Of a stretch of DNA of 64,000 nucleotides, positions 61,251-64,000 are shown piece by piece. The notes under the pieces were generated by a model, which worked only from the letters and a program-made list of their open reading frames with translations, was not told where the DNA came from and made no database searches. The stretch spans positions 186,001 through 250,000 of the forward strand of contig JAFYYR010000003.1 in NCBI GenBank assembly GCA_017557435.1. The letters run 5' to 3'. The stretch's first letter is position 1. Each line of letters starts with the position of its first letter. Position numbers and translations under genes: made by a program. This DNA is from Pseudobutyrivibrio sp. Its GTDB lineage: Bacteria; Bacillota; Clostridia; Lachnospirales; Lachnospiraceae.

Positions 61251-61350
61251 CTTCTTTTCTCCCTCTCATTTAAGATAATAATGTTATTAATTTCATTACA
61301 TTCAAAAGTATAATTTTTTTATATCATCTTGTAAATAATAAAAAACACAC

Positions 61351-61381
61351 AAAAAGGGCGGTATCCATATAAGATACGCCC
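61351..61381 (-). terminator. Intrinsic terminator of the glgC-glgD-spoVG-pth operon
   Basis: Arms GGGCGTATC and GATACCGCCC (one bulge) are followed by five T on the minus strand, nine bases after the pth stop codon. Confidence 0.85.
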
Positions 61382-61389
61382 TTTATCAT

Positions 61390-61965
61390 CTAATCAAGCT
61401 TTTCTTTTACGTTGTACTTATTCATAGCAGCATCTAATTCCCCTGCTAAAAATAATTCTACGGCGCCCAAAACCTTCTCCATTGACGCGTCAACGCGCTC
61501 TCTATCCTCAGAGTCATAGCGACCAAGAACATGGCTAACCATGTCCCCATCTGTACACTCTCCAACGCCTACTCTAATACGCGGGAAAACATTAGAGCCC
61601 AGTAGAGCAATGATATTTTTAAGACCATTATGACCGCCGGCACTTCCCTTTTTTCTGACTCTAATATTGCCAGTAGAAAGTGACACATCATCAGATATCA
61701 CTACTAGTTCTGTCTCAGGATCCACATCGTAATAATCTGCTAGAGGTGCTACGCATTCTCCGCTGAGATTCATATAAGTCTGAGGCTTTACCAGAATAAC
61801 TTTGTAGCCATTTATCATGCCCTTACCAACCAGGCCTTTTTGCTCCTTTTGGTTGACTTCTATTCCATATTTTTTAGAAATGACATCTATAGCTTCAAAG
61901 CCTACATTATGTCTGGTTCCTTCGTACTTTCTCTCTGGGTTGCCTAGACCAACAATTAAAAACAT
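61390..61965 (-). CDS. pth: Peptidyl-tRNA hydrolase
   Basis: Pth releases tRNA from peptidyl-tRNA that drops off ribosomes. The 191-residue protein has GLGNPERKYEGTRHNVGFEA with catalytic His19, KPQTYMNLSG, VISDDVSLSTGNIRVRKKG and GSAGGHNGLKNI. Length and motifs are normal. It follows spoVG by 5 bases and ends at a strong terminator. Confidence 0.96.
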   Translation of the reverse strand: MFLIVGLGNPERKYEGTRHNVGFEAIDVISKKYGIEVNQKEQKGLVGKGMINGYKVILVKPQTYMNLSGECVAPLADYYDVDPETELVVISDDVSLSTGNIRVRKKGSAGGHNGLKNIIALLGSNVFPRIRVGVGECTDGDMVSHVLGRYDSEDRERVDASMEKVLGAVELFLAGELDAAMNKYNVKEKLD

Positions 61966-61970
61966 AAATC

Positions 61971-62231
61971 TTACTCTGGGAACTCTTCCTTATATTTATT
62001 AAGGATCATTGTCTGCATCTGCTCTCTTGTGGTTGAGCGAATAGGATGCGCAATGTCTTTATAGCCGCCCTCAGAACCACGTCTTGATGGCATGGCGATA
62101 AAGAGTCCCTTATCTCCTTCAATAATCTTGATGTCGTGAATTACAAATTCCTCGTCGATTGTTACAGAAACAACCGCTTTCATTTTACCTTCCTTCTCGA
62201 TTTTGCGAATTCTAATGTCTGTAATTTGCAT
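61971..62231 (-). CDS. spoVG: SpoVG family RNA/DNA-binding regulator
   Basis: This 86-residue protein matches Spo[42 protein letters not shown] and [13 protein letters not shown]. In Firmicutes it binds nucleic acids and affects sporulation, cell division and virulence. I chose the Met at 62231, which has GGGGAGG upstream inside the end of glgD. Its pairing with pth is common in Clostridia. Confidence 0.95.
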   Translation of the reverse strand: MQITDIRIRKIEKEGKMKAVVSVTIDEEFVIHDIKIIEGDKGLFIAMPSRRGSEGGYKDIAHPIRSTTREQMQTMILNKYKEEFPE

Positions 62232-62235
62232 TGTG

Positions 62236-63369
62236 TTATACCTCCCCAACTGGCATGTCGTATCGATTCTTGTTTCCGGTTACTATGCGGATTCCATTTT
62301 CCCCAATATATGTGGATCCGCTGAGCAATGTCTCATGGCTTTCAACAATGCAATTTTCTACGTGCACGTTGTCCCCTATGTATGCTCCGTTCAGGATGAC
62401 ACAATTCTTAACAACTGAATTGTTGCCAACAAACGCTTTCTTAAACAGTACAGAATTCTCTACTGTGCTATTGATAATACATCCTCCTGCTATCAGAGAA
62501 TTTGAAACCCTGGAACCTGAATTGTATTTTGCAGGTGGCAGGTCGTGAGTCTTTGAAAAAACTCCTGGCTCTGTATGGAAGAAACTATCTCTAACATCCT
62601 TGCGTAAGAAATCCATGTTTGCTTTGAAGTAGCTATCTACATCAGCAATGTTAGCCCAATAGCCTTCCATTCTGTATCCGTAGATTCTCTTCATGCTCTT
62701 GTATCTTATGAGAATGTCTGTAACAAAATTATATCTGCCCTCTCTGTTGCACTCCTCCAGCAAATCAATGAGAGCTCTTCGCCTGATTACATATACACCT
62801 GCTGAAACAATGTCTGATTTGGCAACCATTGGCTTCTCCTCGAATTCCAATATTCTGCCATCTCTGTCCATCTCCACTACACCGTAGCGGTTAATGTCGT
62901 CACCCTCTGGCAACTTAGCGCAGACAACTGTAATGTCGGCTTGCTTAGCAATGTGATAATCAAGAACCTTGTTGAAATCTAATTTATAAACACAATCACC
63001 ACTTGCTATAATAACATAAGGTTCATGTCTTTTCTTTAAGAAATCAATATTTTGCCAAATGGCATCTGCGGTTCCTCTGTACCACCAACTATTATTAGTA
63101 GTAACTGTTGGAGTAAATAGGAAGAGACCTCCCTGCTTTCTACCAAAGTTCCACCATTTTGATGAATTAAGATGCTCATTAAGAGATCTTGCATTGTACT
63201 GTGAAAGTACGGCAACTGTCTGTATGTGAGAATTTGTCATGTTTGACAGAACAAAATCGATACATCTGTAGCTGCCTCCTATTGGCATAGCAGCAATGGC
63301 TCTCTTGTCGGTGAGCTGCTGCATTCTGCTTGAATTTCCGCCTGCTAGTATAATTCCTAATGCTTTCAT
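62236..63369 (-). CDS. glgD: Glucose-1-phosphate adenylyltransferase regulatory subunit GlgD
   Basis: This 377-residue protein belongs to the ADP-glucose pyrophosphorylase family. The N-terminus reads [20 protein letters not shown], close to the GlgD form where GlgC has GGxGTRL-type residues. A C-terminal left-handed beta-helix follows ([23 protein letters not shown]). GlgD is the helper subunit that activates GlgC for glycogen synthesis. It overlaps glgC by 4 bases (ATGA). Confidence 0.93.
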   Translation of the reverse strand: MKALGIILAGGNSSRMQQLTDKRAIAAMPIGGSYRCIDFVLSNMTNSHIQTVAVLSQYNARSLNEHLNSSKWWNFGRKQGGLFLFTPTVTTNNSWWYRGTADAIWQNIDFLKKRHEPYVIIASGDCVYKLDFNKVLDYHIAKQADITVVCAKLPEGDDINRYGVVEMDRDGRILEFEEKPMVAKSDIVSAGVYVIRRRALIDLLEECNREGRYNFVTDILIRYKSMKRIYGYRMEGYWANIADVDSYFKANMDFLRKDVRDSFFHTEPGVFSKTHDLPPAKYNSGSRVSNSLIAGGCIINSTVENSVLFKKAFVGNNSVVKNCVILNGAYIGDNVHVENCIVESHETLLSGSTYIGENGIRIVTGNKNRYDMPVGEV

Positions 63370-64000
63370 AATCGATCACCTGCCTTGATAATGTAGCCGC
63401 CACTAGCCAGCTGTCCGTCAGGATAATCCGCATCGCTAGTCTCGCCTTTGATAGCTGTATTCTTACCAATAGTTACATGGGCTGGAATAGTTGAATTCTC
63501 ACCGATAACCGCAAGACCAAATCCATATATACTTGAATTCAACTTGCTAGGCGCCTCTTCTCCTTGACCTATTCCTGTGCCTTCGCCTACTACTGTATTC
63601 TCGGCGATAATCGATTTGTCAATCACGCAATTCTTTCCAATGGTAACTCCTTCCATAATAATTGAATCGCGAATAACTGTTCCTTCTTCTATTACAACAC
63701 CAGCACCAAGTACTGAGTTATAAACCTCTCCATATATCTGAGCACCAGCTCCTATGATTGCCTTTTCAACCACCGCTGAACCTGCAACAAACTGTGGCTC
63801 GATAATATTTTGATTGGTGTAAATCTTCCAGAACTCTTCGTATAAGTTAAACTCTGGAATCAAATCGATAAGCTCCATATTTGCTTCCCAATATGAGCCC
63901 AGCGTTCCAACATCCTTCCAGTAGCTGTTGAACTCGTACGCATACATTGGTGAGCCCTTCTCATGAAGATATGGAAGCACGTGCTTACCAAAATCACAAT
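63366..64000 (-). CDS. glgC: Glucose-1-phosphate adenylyltransferase GlgC, C-terminal part
   Basis: The frame is open to the right edge, so the 5' part of the gene lies outside. The visible end reads DFGKHVLPYLHEKG, VGTLGSYWEANMELID and a beta-helix of acyltransferase type (AVVEKAIIGAGAQIYGEVYNS). This matches GlgC, which makes ADP-glucose for glycogen. It is followed by glgD, so the two-subunit enzyme is encoded together. Confidence 0.93.
   Translation of the reverse strand, partial: CDFGKHVLPYLHEKGSPMYAYEFNSYWKDVGTLGSYWEANMELIDLIPEFNLYEEFWKIYTNQNIIEPQFVAGSAVVEKAIIGAGAQIYGEVYNSVLGAGVVIEEGTVIRDSIIMEGVTIGKNCVIDKSIIAENTVVGEGTGIGQGEEAPSKLNSSIYGFGLAVIGENSTIPAHVTIGKNTAIKGETSDADYPDGQLASGGYIIKAGDRL

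Overview
The window reads as chromosomal DNA of a low-GC, Gram-positive gut or rumen anaerobe of the Lachnospiraceae, most like Butyrivibrio or Pseudobutyrivibrio. This is inferred from several features: PTS plus many ABC sugar operons without their own ATPase, a GH3 beta-glucosidase with reversed domain order, a GlgC/GlgD pair, SpoVG, DUF1292, strong GGAGG ribosome binding sites, and AT-rich spacers with short TTGACA/TATAAT promoters. Almost all genes lie on the minus strand. I saw no rRNA, tRNA, CRISPR array, insertion sequence or prophage.

Layout. 1-4.6 kb: the end of a LysR-type regulator faces a small cluster of a cytidylate-kinase-like protein, an APC permease, an ornithine-cyclodeaminase-fold protein and an EamA exporter. 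The permease, cyclodeaminase-fold and EamA genes each follow a terminator-like hairpin. 4.7-10.6 kb: general PTS proteins (ptsH, ptsI) and a fructose operon (fruR-fruK-fruA) with a phased operator. 10.8-13.9 kb: a large GGDEF/EAL/PAS/GGDEF cyclic-di-GMP protein. 13.9-23.9 kb: a beta-glucoside locus with an ABC importer, an AraC regulator, a GH94-type phosphorylase and a permuted GH3 enzyme. 24-26.7 kb: EamA exporter, glutaredoxin-like protein, YdcF protein, zinc ribbon, DUF1292. 26.8-33.6 kb: a maltodextrin locus with GH13 enzyme, ABC importer and LacI regulator with matching operators. 33.7-38.2 kb: RsmJ-like methyltransferase, a chemoreceptor-like protein without signalling tip, pncB and three small Cys-rich proteins. 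38.3-44.3 kb: an envelope operon of a PrsA-like foldase, a heterodimeric ABC exporter and murA. 44.4-49.5 kb: five tightly coupled genes for an unidentified lipid pathway (PEP-synthase-like phosphotransferase, DgkA-like kinase, CDP-archaeol-synthase-like protein, UbiA prenyltransferase, GNAT). 49.6-54.8 kb: mfd and a SulP transporter. 54.8-61.3 kb: a compact pilus/secretion-like operon with a PilT-type ATPase and a BTAD-type regulator. 61.4-64 kb: pth, spoVG, glgD and the end of glgC.

How it fits together. The window is dominated by carbohydrate acquisition (fructose, beta-glucosides, maltodextrins) and storage (glycogen), each with a local regulator. The most interesting non-coding signal is a pair of about 88-nt structured elements at 15.75-15.84 and 18.22-18.31 kb. 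They share sequence, bulge positions and compensatory changes, and each begins 17-20 nt after the stop codon of a gene in the same beta-glucoside locus. The most interesting coding signal is the five-gene lipid-like operon at 44.4-49.5 kb. Functions are assigned from recognisable motifs only; no database search was run.
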